From Chitinophagaceae bacterium (GTDB taxonomy: Bacteria > Bacteroidota > Bacteroidia > Chitinophagales > Chitinophagaceae), in the NCBI GenBank assembly GCA_016722465.1, contig JADKJC010000002.1, positions 510,501-574,500 on the forward strand: a stretch of 64,000 bases of DNA, given 5' to 3'. The translations under genes and the position numbers were made by a program. Positions 45,621-55,866 of the stretch are shown here, piece after piece. Below the pieces are notes generated by a model, which saw nothing but the letters and a program-made list of their open reading frames with translations, searched no databases and was not told where the DNA came from. How positions within the stretch are numbered: the first letter of the stretch is position 1; each line of letters opens with the position of its first letter.

Positions 45621-48600
45621 ATGAAAAAGCTTTTAACCCTTTTAGCTGTTTTTGCTTTTATTGCTGGTGCCAAAGCACAATATGTGGATATACCGGATAG
45701 TAGTTTCAGGAACTATTTAAAAACAAGATACCCGTCTTGTTTCAATGCTGCAGGGCAAATGGATACTACTTGCAGCGAAATAAATACCGCAATAACACTG
45801 AGGATACCACAAAACTCAGGGGCTTTTAAAAACATTGAAGGAGTGCAATATTTTAAGTCTCTTGATTCTTTGATTCTAATTAGCCTCAGTATCGATACCA
45901 TTAATACTTTACCACCGTTAATAAAATATCTCGACCTTTCATTTAATAGTTTACAAGGCCCTTCTTTTCCTGTAATACCAAATTCTGTTACAGATTGCTA
46001 CCTTCAGGGCATTTCTCGTAGCCAATTGCCTGCCTTACCAAACTCAATAACTCATCTCGATCTTACTTACAGTTCTATCACAATCATTTCTCAACTACCT
46101 GCTTCGTTGGAATATTTTAATGCGATGCCAGCTTATTTAAGATTTATCAATTCTTTTCCCAATACAACAAAAACAATAATAATTGATGGGTCATATTGGA
46201 GGCTATCCTTACCAACGCTTCCTGATTCACTAATATATCTGCATACAAAAAATATTGCTACCCTGCCTGCCCTGCCGGAAAATTTGCAGACACTAATTTG
46301 TACTGATAGTTTAAGAGTACTACCAGCACTACCCAATAATTTACGGCACTTAGACCTGCGTTCACTCTATTTCCTTCAATTACCGTCTCAATTTCCTGAT
46401 TCGCTGAGATATCTTAATATTGACCGTAATGGATTTAATAGGCAAATTTTATCCCTCCCATCTAAGTTGGAATATTTTTCAGCTTACCAGAGTGGTATAT
46501 CTGGTAGTTTTCCTGCAATGCCAAATACGTTGAGATATGTAAATATGGAGTATAATAACTTAAGTGGTTTTTCTACACTTTCAGATTCACTAGAATATTT
46601 TAATTTCAATAATAACCAGGTATCACAAATACCGGTACTTCCATCAGGGCTTGATACTTTAATCTGTTACGGTAATTTATATTCAAACTTACCATCAGTT
46701 TTACCAACTGACCTTAAAGAACTTATATGTGGTACACCAACTTTATCCAATTTGCCACCGTTGCCAACGGGATTATTAATACTTGCATGTGGGGGAACCC
46801 AAATAAGCAACCTCCCTACCTTGCCTAACGGGCTTCGCTTTTTGGGAGTAAGTAACAACCGTCTTTTAACCACCCTACCAACACTTCCTGATTCATTAAG
46901 AGAATTAGCATGTTCAAACTGCTCAATTACATCGCTTCCTGATTTACCTAAGCCTTTGATCATGCTCAACTGCGATCATAATCCTATTTCATTTTTGCCG
47001 GCTTTACCCGATTCCATGTTCCAGTTATTAATTGACAGTACTGACATTCACTGTTTGCCAAAAATTCCAAAATCGGCTCCATTTAATTCATGGGAATATC
47101 CTGGGAGGCTTCATATCAGCATGGATGAAAGCAAAATAACATGCATACCCAATCTACCCGAAAGAGTAAATATAAACTGGCGTGATACCTATCCTATATG
47201 TAACCCAGTTAATAATGTTAATCATTGCGCCGCTTTTCCACAAATTACCGGAACTGCCTTTATAGACCAAAACAACAACGGAACAAAAGACCCCAACGAA
47301 AACTACAAATCAAATTTAAAAGTAGAATTATCAAACGGCAGCATTGCATACACCAATAACAACGGCTATTTTGAAATCGGCGCAGACAGCCTCGGCTCTT
47401 ATACCATCACCCCAGCAGCACCCGATTATTACAACATCGTTCCATCTTCAGCCACTTACAATTTCACCACTTACGATACCATTGTTTTAAAAGACTATGC
47501 CCTGCAGGCAAACTCTACAAAAGACAGCCTTGCAATCAAACTAACTGCAGTCAGCAGGGCCCGTCCGGGTTTTTCATTTCCTTATCTGATCAGTTATGAA
47601 AATGCTGGCACCACTAATTTATCACCCAGCATTGTTTTTAATTATGATGATACAAAGTTGACCTATGATTCAAGCAGCAATGCGGCGGTGGTGAATAATG
47701 GTAATAATTTATCATTGAGTGCAGGCAGTTTCCTTCCGGGGCAACAAGGAAATTTTACTGCCTACTTTAAAGTGAAAACAACTGCTGCTTTAGGTGATTC
47801 ATTGCTTGCAAAAGCTACCATCAGTGACAATGCAGTTGCTGCAGCAGACAGCAACCAAACTGTTATCCGTGGTGCTTATGACCCAAATGATAAACAAGCC
47901 ACGCCTGAACTATCGCCCTTACAAATTGCCAACGGCACTTATATTGATTATACCATACGCTTTCAAAATACAGGAAATGATACGGCATTCAATGTAGTGA
48001 TAAGCGACACACTCGCCGCTGAACTGCTTGCAAATACACTGGAAGTTTTCAGTTCATCTCACAACTGCAAAACAACAGTGAAAGACAATATTGTTTTCTT
48101 TGAGTTCCTTAACATTTTACTGCCCGACAGTAACACAAATGAAATGAAAAGCCACGGTTTTGTTTCATTCAGGATAAAACCACATCCTTCTGTACCTTCG
48201 GGGTCAACCATCAATAACAACGCTGCCATTTACTTTGATTACAATGTGCCGGTGATTACAAACACTGCAGCCACATATATAAAACCCTTCACTATCATAC
48301 CGTTAAAATTAATTTCATTTAGTGCCATTCCTCAAACTGATAACAGCACCACTTTATTCTGGAATACTGCCAGCGAAATAAACACAAAACAGTTTGTGAT
48401 TGAACAAAGCAACAACGGTTTGAATTTTAATTCACTGAAAACAGTTGTTGCAAAAGGAAGGGCCAGCAATAACTACAGCAGCAATATTGCTGACTTTACT
48501 AACAGCATTGTTTATTACCGCCTCGAGATTGTTGACAACGATGGCAGTTTCTCTTATTCCCCTACCATAAAAATTGACCGGAGAAAAAATACCAGCGGAT

Positions 48601-48819
48601 TTATCAGTATTGAGTAACCCGGTAAAAGATTTTATCATCATCAATACCAATGATCAAAGTTTGAATAACACACCGGGCAATATCATCAACACCAATGGTG
48701 CGGTGGTAAAAAGTTTTATCATTAAACAGGGCAGCCAGACAATTGATGTGAAAGGATTGCCAGCAGGCGTTTATTATTTAAGAACATCGAATGGCAGCAA
48801 CAGGATTGTAAAACAATAA
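45621..48819 (+). CDS. Secreted LPX-type leucine-rich-repeat protein, T9SS type A (paralogue 1), frameshifted near the end
   Basis: The start is the ATG at 45621, giving a signal peptide (MKKLLTLLAVFAFIAGAKAQ) and then the shared cap YVDIPDSSFRNYLKTRYP. Residues about 100-515 hold LRRs with LPxLPxxL units, e.g. LPALPENLQTLIC and LPTLPDSLRELACSN, the LPX type of IpaH/YopM effectors. A cysteine-bearing end cap, an SdrD B-like domain (TAFIDQNNNGTKDPNE), a DUF7619-like domain (DPNDKQATPELSPLQI) and a T9SS C-terminal domain (LSNPVKDFIIINTNDQ...GVYYLR) follow. The main frame closes at 48617; removing one A at about 48603 restores GFSVLSNPVKDF to the stop at 48819 (1065 residues). Likely exported and anchored. 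Confidence 0.88.
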
Positions 48820-48838
48820 GTACCGGTTTTATATTTAT

Positions 48839-48974
48839 AAAGAGGCTGTCTCAAAAGCCCCATTGATTGTCATATTGTGCTTGTCGAAATATAACAATCA
48901 ATGGGAAACAATTCTGTAAACATTTCGATAATACTCAATGTGACTGAATTGTTTCCTTTTGAGACAGCCTCTTT
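48839..48974. repeat. 130-bp palindromic repeat, copy 2 (three-way-junction, MITE-like)
   Basis: Same end repeat GAGGCTGTCTCAAAAG as copy 1 at 6534-6664, with the same two inner hairpins. Two positions have changed on paired arms: an A-T pair is T-A here, and a mismatched pair in copy 1 is paired here. It lies between LRR paralogues 1 and 2, just ahead of a phased-repeat array. Confidence 0.8.
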
Positions 48975-48997
48975 TGTAGTTATGCCCAAAACCACCG

Positions 48998-49023
48998 CAG
49001 TTATTAGCAAAACATTGCAGTTA
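48998..49023 (+). promoter_or_regulatory. Phased direct repeat upstream of LRR paralogue 2
   Basis: CAGTTA at 48998 and 49018 lie 20 bases apart, in a CAGTTATTAGCAAAACATTG unit. The last CAGTTA begins 64 bases before the ATG, and TATCTTTA (49057-49064) begins 25 bases before it. Paralogue 3 shows exactly the same distances. Confidence 0.55.
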
Positions 49024-49081
49024 CTTATCTTTTACACTCCTTAGGTTTTTTTGATTTATCTTTAAGTATTAACCGCTTTTT

Positions 49082-52000
49082 ATGAGAAAAACCTTGACTC
49101 TTACAGCAATTATTATTTGCATTATTACATCGTATACAAAAGCTCAATATGTAAACATACCCGATACTAATTTCAGGAATTTTTTAAGTGCCGCTTACCC
49201 TGGCAGCATTAACAGTTTCGGGCAATTGGATACCACCAACAGCGCTATACTTGCTGAGGATTCGCTGGGCTTTGGCGGGGAAATGGGGGTTTTCTGCAAT
49301 TATTACCAGGACATGGAAGGCATACAATATTTTAAAAGCCTTAAAAAATTCTTCCTTTACAATACCTGTTTGCAGCATTGCCCTTTGCCGCCATCGGTTG
49401 AATATATTTCAACTTCATATAGCAGCGGTTTTTCACTGCCGCCTTACTTAAAATTCCTTGATATCAGCTACGGCGCTTTACCTGCAAATTTCATACTGCC
49501 CTCCACACTTGAAACATTCATTGCACACAATGCTGGCTTAGGCAGCCTGCCTGCATTACCTGCATCGCTTACCCTATTAGATGTTTCTAATCCGGATTTT
49601 AGCAGTTTCCCTAATAACCTTACTCAATTGCCTGCACTACCGGCAGGGCTCAGGTACCTGAATTGTCAAAACAATTTTCTTACATCGCTGCCTGAACTTC
49701 CACCGGCGCTTACGTACCTAAATTGTTTAGTGTTCCGCTCAAGCTTAAGCAGTTTGCCAGCCCTGCCACCGTTGCTGGATACGCTGGAACTTTCAGGACA
49801 TGGGATTACACAGATACCAGCATTGCCCTCAACACTTACTTTTTTCAGTTGCGGTGGCAGCGACTTAACCACATCTTTTCCGGCACTGCCACCGGGCTTA
49901 AAAATATTCCGTTATAATTATGCCCCCAACCTTACTGCCCTGCCTGCATTGCCAAACAGCATTACCGAAATATATTGCCAATCCCTTGGCGTAACAAGCA
50001 TCCCGGCGCTGCCGTCATCATTGAAATTATTTACTTTCCGGTACGACACTATGCTTACAGCATTGCCTCCATTGCCTGCTGCGTTAGATTACATTGACTG
50101 CTCGGGCAACAGGCTCACTACATTGCCTTCGCTGCCGCCAAATCTTCTTCACTTATCATGCAACAGCAACAAGCTAACCTCTTTGCCGGGCATTCCACCA
50201 AGAGTAAAAGCAATAAATTGCGCTGATAACGAATTGCTGCAATTGCCTCCAATGCCTGATAGTTTGATCTATTTAATTGCCAACAATAATAAACTTGCCA
50301 GCACGCCATCTTTATCCAACACAAGCATTGCCGGTCTGTATATCTCAGGCAATGAACTTGTTTCTATTACCAATCTTCCCACCACATTAAACTCATTGGG
50401 CTGTTATAATAACAGGCTTGCGTCGCTGCCTGCATTGCCTGCATCTTTAGACACAATGGACTGCAAGTTTAATGAACTTACCAGTTTGCCTCCATTGCTG
50501 CACACGACAATGGTTGGGCTCGAATGTTCCCATAACCGCTTATCTGCATTGCCCGATTTGCCAGCTTCTTTATTGTATGTGAATTGCGGCTTTAATAACA
50601 GCCTGTACTGTTTGCCTAAATTGCCTGTCGGTTCTTGTGTTTTACAGTTTGCTATCGACACCACAAGGATAAAGTGTGTGCCCAACCGCCCCGAAAGCGT
50701 TGCGCTGGCACCTCAGGAACAGTATGAGCACTTATTGCTATTGGCCGGATATCTTTGGTGTGACCCGCCCGGAAGTTACCCTTCATTAGATATTCCGATC
50801 TGCAGCCCGCTAAACAATGCTACGAACTGCCAGTCGTATCCCGTGGTTTCAGGCAAAGTATTTTTTGATGCCAACAACAATGGGATAAAAGAAAGTACCG
50901 AACAATACAAGCCTTTAACAAAGGTCCGGTTATCTGATGTAAATTATACATTCACCAACAGCGATGGATATTTTGAAATAGCTGCCGACAGCACCGGCCC
51001 ACACACACTGACGCCTGTAAGCCCTGCTTATTTTTATAATTTTAACCCAGTATCGTCTTCGTATAATTTCAGCAATTACGACACCATTGTGTACCGGGAT
51101 TATGCCTTGTACACCAACAGGTTTTTTGACAGCGTAGCAATAAAAATTTGGGCTTTGAACTGGGCTGCAAGGCCGGGCTTCCCCATATCATATTATATAG
51201 TTGTTGAAAATGCAGCTACCAATACTATATCGCCTTCTGTTGCCATCAGCTATGAAGGTTCAAAGCTAACTTATGATTCCAGTTCCATAACCGGCATTAG
51301 TAATAATGGCTCAATGCTTACTATGAATGCTGGTACGCTTTTACCCGGTCAGCAAAAAAGCTTTGCTGCTTATTTTACCGTAAAACCAACTGTTGCACTT
51401 GGTGCTGAGGTTTTAACCAGGGCAACTACCAGCACGAATACTGTTTCTGCCACAGACAGCAGCCTGTTTATCATCCGGGGCGCATTTGACCCTAACGACA
51501 AACAAGCAACACCACAACTTTCTCCATCACAAGTTGCTAATGGCAAATACATCGACTACACTATCCGCTTTCAAAACACCGGAACAGATACTGCATTCAA
51601 TATTGTTATCAGTGATACGTTGAGTGATGATCTGCAAGCAAACACTTTACAGATGATTGCATCATCGCATAATTGTAAAGCCACTGTAAAAGATGCTGTG
51701 GTTTTCTTTGAATTCATCAACATTCTTTTGCCAGACAGCAATGTGAACGAACCGAAGAGCCATGGTTTTGTTTCTTTCAGGATAAAACCGCAAACCACTG
51801 TTGCAGTCAATACAATCATTCCTAACAAGGCAGCTATTTACTTTGATTACAATGAACCTATTATAACCAACACTGCAGGCACACTGATCAAAGATTTTAC
51901 TTTGGTGCCATTGAGATTGCTATCATTTAGCGCCATGCCTCAAAATGACAACACAACATCCTTGTATTGGAATACCGCTAATGAAATAAACACTAAACAA

Positions 52001-52426
52001 TTTGTGATTGAAAGAAGCAGCGATGGCTTACGATTTAATTCGATAACAAATATTGTTGCAAAAGGAAAAGCAAACAACAATTACAATACTATCGTTGCAG
52101 ATGCAAATACAGCGATTATATTTTACCGCTTAAAAATTGTTGATACTGATGGCAGCTTTGCTTATTCCCCTATTATTAAAATTGACAAAAGAAAAAATGC
52201 TGCTGGTTTTAGTATATTGAGTAATCCTGTAAAAGATATTCTTGTTATCAGCACAACAGACAGAACATTAAATAATACACAGGCAAGTATCATCAATATG
52301 CAGGGCGCTGTGGTAAAAACTTTTATTGTGAAAGAAGGAAGCCAGGCTATTGATATAAATAATTTACCCAACGGTGTGTATTACCTGAGAACCATGAACA
52401 GCAGCAGCAGGATCATCATTCAGTAA
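49082..52426 (+). CDS. Secreted LPX-type leucine-rich-repeat protein, T9SS type A (paralogue 2)
   Basis: An intact 1114-residue version of the family. A signal peptide (ending SYTKAQ) is followed by the YVNIPDTNFRNFL cap. About 18 LPX repeats (residues 100-530) follow, e.g. LPALPAGLRYLNCQ, LPELPPALTYLNC and LPSLPPNLLHLSCNSNKL; consecutive repeats are about 20-22 residues. A conserved end cap (CLPKLP...IKCVPNRPES) leads to CSPLNNATNC and an SdrD B-like domain (VFFDANNNGIKES). A DUF7619-like domain (DPNDKQATPQLSPSQV) and a type A sorting domain (ILSNPVKDILVISTTD...NGVYYLR) close the protein. The CLP and IKC cysteines recur in the other paralogues and could form a disulfide. Own upstream phased-repeat site. 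Confidence 0.9.
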   Translation: MRKTLTLTAIIICIITSYTKAQYVNIPDTNFRNFLSAAYPGSINSFGQLDTTNSAILAEDSLGFGGEMGVFCNYYQDMEGIQYFKSLKKFFLYNTCLQHCPLPPSVEYISTSYSSGFSLPPYLKFLDISYGALPANFILPSTLETFIAHNAGLGSLPALPASLTLLDVSNPDFSSFPNNLTQLPALPAGLRYLNCQNNFLTSLPELPPALTYLNCLVFRSSLSSLPALPPLLDTLELSGHGITQIPALPSTLTFFSCGGSDLTTSFPALPPGLKIFRYNYAPNLTALPALPNSITEIYCQSLGVTSIPALPSSLKLFTFRYDTMLTALPPLPAALDYIDCSGNRLTTLPSLPPNLLHLSCNSNKLTSLPGIPPRVKAINCADNELLQLPPMPDSLIYLIANNNKLASTPSLSNTSIAGLYISGNELVSITNLPTTLNSLGCYNNRLASLPALPASLDTMDCKFNELTSLPPLLHTTMVGLECSHNRLSALPDLPASLLYVNCGFNNSLYCLPKLPVGSCVLQFAIDTTRIKCVPNRPESVALAPQEQYEHLLLLAGYLWCDPPGSYPSLDIPICSPLNNATNCQSYPVVSGKVFFDANNNGIKESTEQYKPLTKVRLSDVNYTFTNSDGYFEIAADSTGPHTLTPVSPAYFYNFNPVSSSYNFSNYDTIVYRDYALYTNRFFDSVAIKIWALNWAARPGFPISYYIVVENAATNTISPSVAISYEGSKLTYDSSSITGISNNGSMLTMNAGTLLPGQQKSFAAYFTVKPTVALGAEVLTRATTSTNTVSATDSSLFIIRGAFDPNDKQATPQLSPSQVANGKYIDYTIRFQNTGTDTAFNIVISDTLSDDLQANTLQMIASSHNCKATVKDAVVFFEFINILLPDSNVNEPKSHGFVSFRIKPQTTVAVNTIIPNKAAIYFDYNEPIITNTAGTLIKDFTLVPLRLLSFSAMPQNDNTTSLYWNTANEINTKQFVIERSSDGLRFNSITNIVAKGKANNNYNTIVADANTAIIFYRLKIVDTDGSFAYSPIIKIDKRKNAAGFSILSNPVKDILVISTTDRTLNNTQASIINMQGAVVKTFIVKEGSQAIDINNLPNGVYYLRTMNSSSRIIIQ

Positions 52427-52443
52427 CTGCCGTTTCATATTTT

Positions 52444-52476
52444 AAAGATCGCCGGGCCAATGGCCCGGCGATCTTT
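52444..52476 (+). terminator. Hairpin after LRR paralogue 2
   Basis: A 15-bp perfect stem (AAAGATCGCCGGGCC with its complement) and a 3-base loop lie 17 bases after the stop codon. There is no long T-tract behind it, so it may act as a 3' stabiliser as well as a terminator. Confidence 0.6.
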
Positions 52477-52477
52477 G

Positions 52478-52523
52478 CACTTATTGCTAAAATATTGCAC
52501 TTATTGCCAAAACACTGCAGTTA
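52478..52523 (+). promoter_or_regulatory. Three phased direct repeats upstream of LRR paralogue 3
   Basis: CACTTA at 52478 and 52498 and CAGTTA at 52518 recur at exact 20-base steps, within units such as CACTTATTGCTAAAATATTG. The last begins 64 bases before the ATG, as in paralogue 2, and TAACTTTA (52557-52564) begins 25 bases before it. The layout fits an activator bound next to the -33 region. Confidence 0.6.
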
Positions 52524-52581
52524 GTAATCATTCATTTTTATTCCCGCTTTTCGGGTTAACTTTATTTGATAACCGCTTTTT

Positions 52582-55500
52582 ATGAGAAAATCTTTCCTTC
52601 TTACAGCAATTGTTAGTTGCATTGTTATCTTCAGTGCCAAAGCACAATATGTAAACATACCAGATTCATTATTCCGCATTTTTTTACGGGATAATTATCC
52701 TTCCTGCATGAATGCCCAGGGGCAGCTTGATACCACCTGCAGTACAATACTGTCCGTTGAAGGCCTTATGGTAAGCTCTTCAGTACCCGGTTGTTCATTC
52801 CGGGATTTAACCGGATTACAATATTTCAAGAATTTAAAACGTTTGGACATGATCTTACAGTCATGTATTGAAGTATTCCCGGTTATTAATTCGTTAAAGG
52901 AGCTACATGCACAGTTTGTAACACTTAAACTTAGCTGGCTGCCCAATGGGCTTAAAGTTTTGGATGTTAATACATCAAGCCCTGACTTGTACACCGGCAC
53001 CGCTGCGTTTATCAATGACAACAACCACTTCCCGGATTCATTGGAAGTTCTTAATTGCCAATATGCATTTAATGCCCCGCAGTCTATACCTCCTTTTCCA
53101 CAAGGATTAAAATATATAGATTTATCCGGGGTAAGGTATAATATTACTGTTGATTCAATACCATCATTGCCACCTAACCTTAAACATTTCAATTTCAAAA
53201 ATCTTGTCTTAGGGAACCGCCGCCTGCCGCCATTGCCTTCAACACTTACTTATTTAAATGGCGGCCTGGAGAATCCGCCTACGTGGGGTGACAGCCTTGT
53301 GTTAACAGGCCCGCTGCCACCACAACTGGATACTTTTGATTTTTACGGCCGGATGATGGAGAAATTGCCGGAGATGCCTGCTTCACTTAAATATTTTTCC
53401 TGCTGGGGTACAGATTCCACTACAAGTTTGCCTGTTATGCCTGAAGGGTTAAAAACATTCCAGTTCTTTCTTGCACATTCCCTTCACTCTATGCCACCAT
53501 TACCGAACAGTGTTGTTGATATGGAATGCTGGGAGGTTTTCTTAGACAATTTACCTTCTTTGCCAAGTTCTTTAAAGCGGTTTGTTTTTAACATGGACAC
53601 TTTACTTACTTCACTGCCTGCTTTGCCAGCAGGACTCCTGTATTTTGACTGCCATTCAACCAGGCTTTCCTCATTGCCGCCCTTACCGGTATCATTAACA
53701 TATTTAAACTGCTCTAATAATCAACTTACTTCACTGCCTGTGTTTAATGATGGATTGGTAACTGCACTTTGCAACGGTAACAGGATCCAGCAATTGCAAC
53801 GGATACCCAATACGATGGAAACACTGGATTTAAGATCGAATAACATCTTCTGCCTGCCCCTTATCCCGGCAACGCCTTATCCATTAACAATAAAGGCAGA
53901 TGCAACCATAAAATGCGTTTCTAATATTAACACCCGCCTTTATTATTACCAGGGTAATTCAAGCACTTCTGCAATACCCAAACTATGCACCTTTACAAAC
54001 AACGAACGCCGTTGCAGTAATTACCCCGTAATAAACGGCTATCTTTTTTACGACGACAATAGCAACGGCATAAAAGACCCTGGCGAATCTGTGAAGAGTA
54101 ACGCAAGGCTAACATTGGGCAATAATTTTACCTTTTCAAATGATAATGGTTATTACGAAATAATGGCCGACAGCATCGGCCCCTATACCCTAACGCCCGA
54201 GCCATGGACCGTTTTCTTTGATTTTGTGCCAGCAAGCGCCAGTTTTAATTTTACGAGATACGAAACTATAACCCGGCAAGACTTTATAATAAAACCAAAT
54301 GCTACATTGGACAGTGTTGAAATTAATATTACCTGCTTAAACAGGCTACGCCCGGGCTTTCCGCTTGCATACAATATTGCTTACGAAAATACAGGTTCAA
54401 CTACACTTGTTGCCCCTGTTGTTACACTCCATTATGACAATACAAAGCTCGTATTTGATTCAAGCTCTGTTGCCATGAGCCAGAATGAGAATACCCTTAC
54501 ACTAAACACAGGCAACATGGCACCACTGCAGCAAGGAAGCCTTACGGCCTGGTTCAGGTTGAAGCCAACAACCCCCATCGGGGATTCATTAATAGCAACA
54601 GCTACCATAGCTGCCAATTCAAAAATAGCTGCAAGTTATTCGAGGGAAATAGTACGTGGTTCATACGACCCCAACGACAAAAATGCCACTCCGCAACTTT
54701 CGCCGTTGCAGGTTGCCAATGGCGAATACATTGATTACAGTATCCGTTTTCAAAACACCGGTACCGATACGGCCTTTAATATCGTGATAAGCGATACACT
54801 GAATGAAGACCTGCAGGTGAATAGTTTAAAAATGCTGGCTTCATCGCATACCTGCAAAACAACCGTACAAGGCAATGTTGTTTTCTTTGAGTTTTTCGAT
54901 ATCCTTCTGCCAGACAGTAATGTGAACGAGCCGGGCAGCCATGGTTTTGTTTCTTTCAGGATAAAACCACAAACAACAGTGCAGCCAAACACCACTATAC
55001 CAAACAAAGCGGCTATTTATTTTGATTACAATGCGCCGGTGATCACCAACATTGCAGGCACACTGATAAAGAATTTTATTGTGGTGCCGCTTAAGCTTGT
55101 TTCATTTAGTGCTATGCCGCAAAATGGTAACTCAACAGCTTTATACTGGAATACTGCCAATGAAATAAACACCAGGCAATTTGTAATTGAAAGAGGAGGT
55201 GATGGTTTGCATTTTAGTTCTGTAACAACTGTTTTTGCAAAAGGAAAAGTTGCCAACAATTACAGCAGCACTGTTGCTGATTTTACCAATGGCCTTGTTT
55301 ATTACCGCCTGAAGATCGTTGACAATGACGGCAGCTTTACTTATTCTCCCATCATAAAAATTAACAGGAGAAAAAATGCTGCCGGATTTAGCATACTGAG
55401 TAATCCGGCAAAAGATTTTATCATCCTCAATTCCAACGACCAACATTTGAATAACACACAGGGCAGCATCATCAACACAAATGGTGCAGTGGTAAAAAAT

Positions 55501-55605
55501 TTTATCATTAAACAGGGCAGTCAAACAATTGATGTAAAAGGGTTGCCAACAGGAGTTTATTATTTAAGAACTATGAACGGCAGCGAAAGGATATTGATCA
55601 GGTAG
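52582..55605 (+). CDS. Secreted LPX-type leucine-rich-repeat protein, T9SS type A (paralogue 3)
   Basis: An intact 1007-residue member. The signal peptide (ending FSAKAQ) and the cap YVNIPDSLFRIFLRDNYP match the others. It has fewer and longer-spaced LPX repeats than paralogue 2 (residues about 150-430, e.g. LPPLPSTLTYLNG, LPVMPEGLKTF, LPPLPVSLTYLNCSNNQL). The CLPLIP/IKC end cap, the CTFTNNERRC pair, the SdrD B-like domain (FYDDNSNGIKDPGE), the DUF7619-like domain (DPNDKNATPQLSPLQV) and the sorting domain (LSNPAKDFIILNSNDQ) follow in order. The C-terminal third is very similar to paralogue 2, so recombination between them is possible. It is 155 bases from paralogue 2. Confidence 0.9.
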   Translation: MRKSFLLTAIVSCIVIFSAKAQYVNIPDSLFRIFLRDNYPSCMNAQGQLDTTCSTILSVEGLMVSSSVPGCSFRDLTGLQYFKNLKRLDMILQSCIEVFPVINSLKELHAQFVTLKLSWLPNGLKVLDVNTSSPDLYTGTAAFINDNNHFPDSLEVLNCQYAFNAPQSIPPFPQGLKYIDLSGVRYNITVDSIPSLPPNLKHFNFKNLVLGNRRLPPLPSTLTYLNGGLENPPTWGDSLVLTGPLPPQLDTFDFYGRMMEKLPEMPASLKYFSCWGTDSTTSLPVMPEGLKTFQFFLAHSLHSMPPLPNSVVDMECWEVFLDNLPSLPSSLKRFVFNMDTLLTSLPALPAGLLYFDCHSTRLSSLPPLPVSLTYLNCSNNQLTSLPVFNDGLVTALCNGNRIQQLQRIPNTMETLDLRSNNIFCLPLIPATPYPLTIKADATIKCVSNINTRLYYYQGNSSTSAIPKLCTFTNNERRCSNYPVINGYLFYDDNSNGIKDPGESVKSNARLTLGNNFTFSNDNGYYEIMADSIGPYTLTPEPWTVFFDFVPASASFNFTRYETITRQDFIIKPNATLDSVEINITCLNRLRPGFPLAYNIAYENTGSTTLVAPVVTLHYDNTKLVFDSSSVAMSQNENTLTLNTGNMAPLQQGSLTAWFRLKPTTPIGDSLIATATIAANSKIAASYSREIVRGSYDPNDKNATPQLSPLQVANGEYIDYSIRFQNTGTDTAFNIVISDTLNEDLQVNSLKMLASSHTCKTTVQGNVVFFEFFDILLPDSNVNEPGSHGFVSFRIKPQTTVQPNTTIPNKAAIYFDYNAPVITNIAGTLIKNFIVVPLKLVSFSAMPQNGNSTALYWNTANEINTRQFVIERGGDGLHFSSVTTVFAKGKVANNYSSTVADFTNGLVYYRLKIVDNDGSFTYSPIIKINRRKNAAGFSILSNPAKDFIILNSNDQHLNNTQGSIINTNGAVVKNFIIKQGSQTIDVKGLPTGVYYLRTMNGSERILIR

Positions 55606-55699
55606 AATACAGCCCCACATTCATCACAGCCAGCCGGCTATCAACGAACCCAATTACAATGGATAGCCCATTTTTGAATTTATAAAAATCATTCTTTCC

Positions 55700-55730
55700 C
55701 CAGCCCGGCCACAAACAGGTGCCGGGCTGG
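55700..55730 (+). terminator. Hairpin after LRR paralogue 3
   Basis: CCAGCCCGGC and GCCGGGCTGG form a 10-bp GC-rich stem with an 11-base loop, 95 bases after the stop codon. The following tail is not T-rich, so the terminator call is tentative. Confidence 0.5.
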
Positions 55731-55866
55731 CTCATTTCTGTAGACTTCCTTTCTCATAACGGGCATTCATTTTTAATGAAAAGGTTGCCAGCCAGCATGG
55801 CATATTTCTTGACAAAATAATAGATAGTCAGAGAGAAGAAATTGGCTCCCCTTCAAAAAATCCGTT

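Noticed and set aside
48998-49023. CRISPR or plasmid iterons at the 20-bp repeats
   Set aside because: There are only two or three imperfect units, no spacers of variable content, no cas or rep genes, and a strict position relative to start codons, which fits a regulator site.
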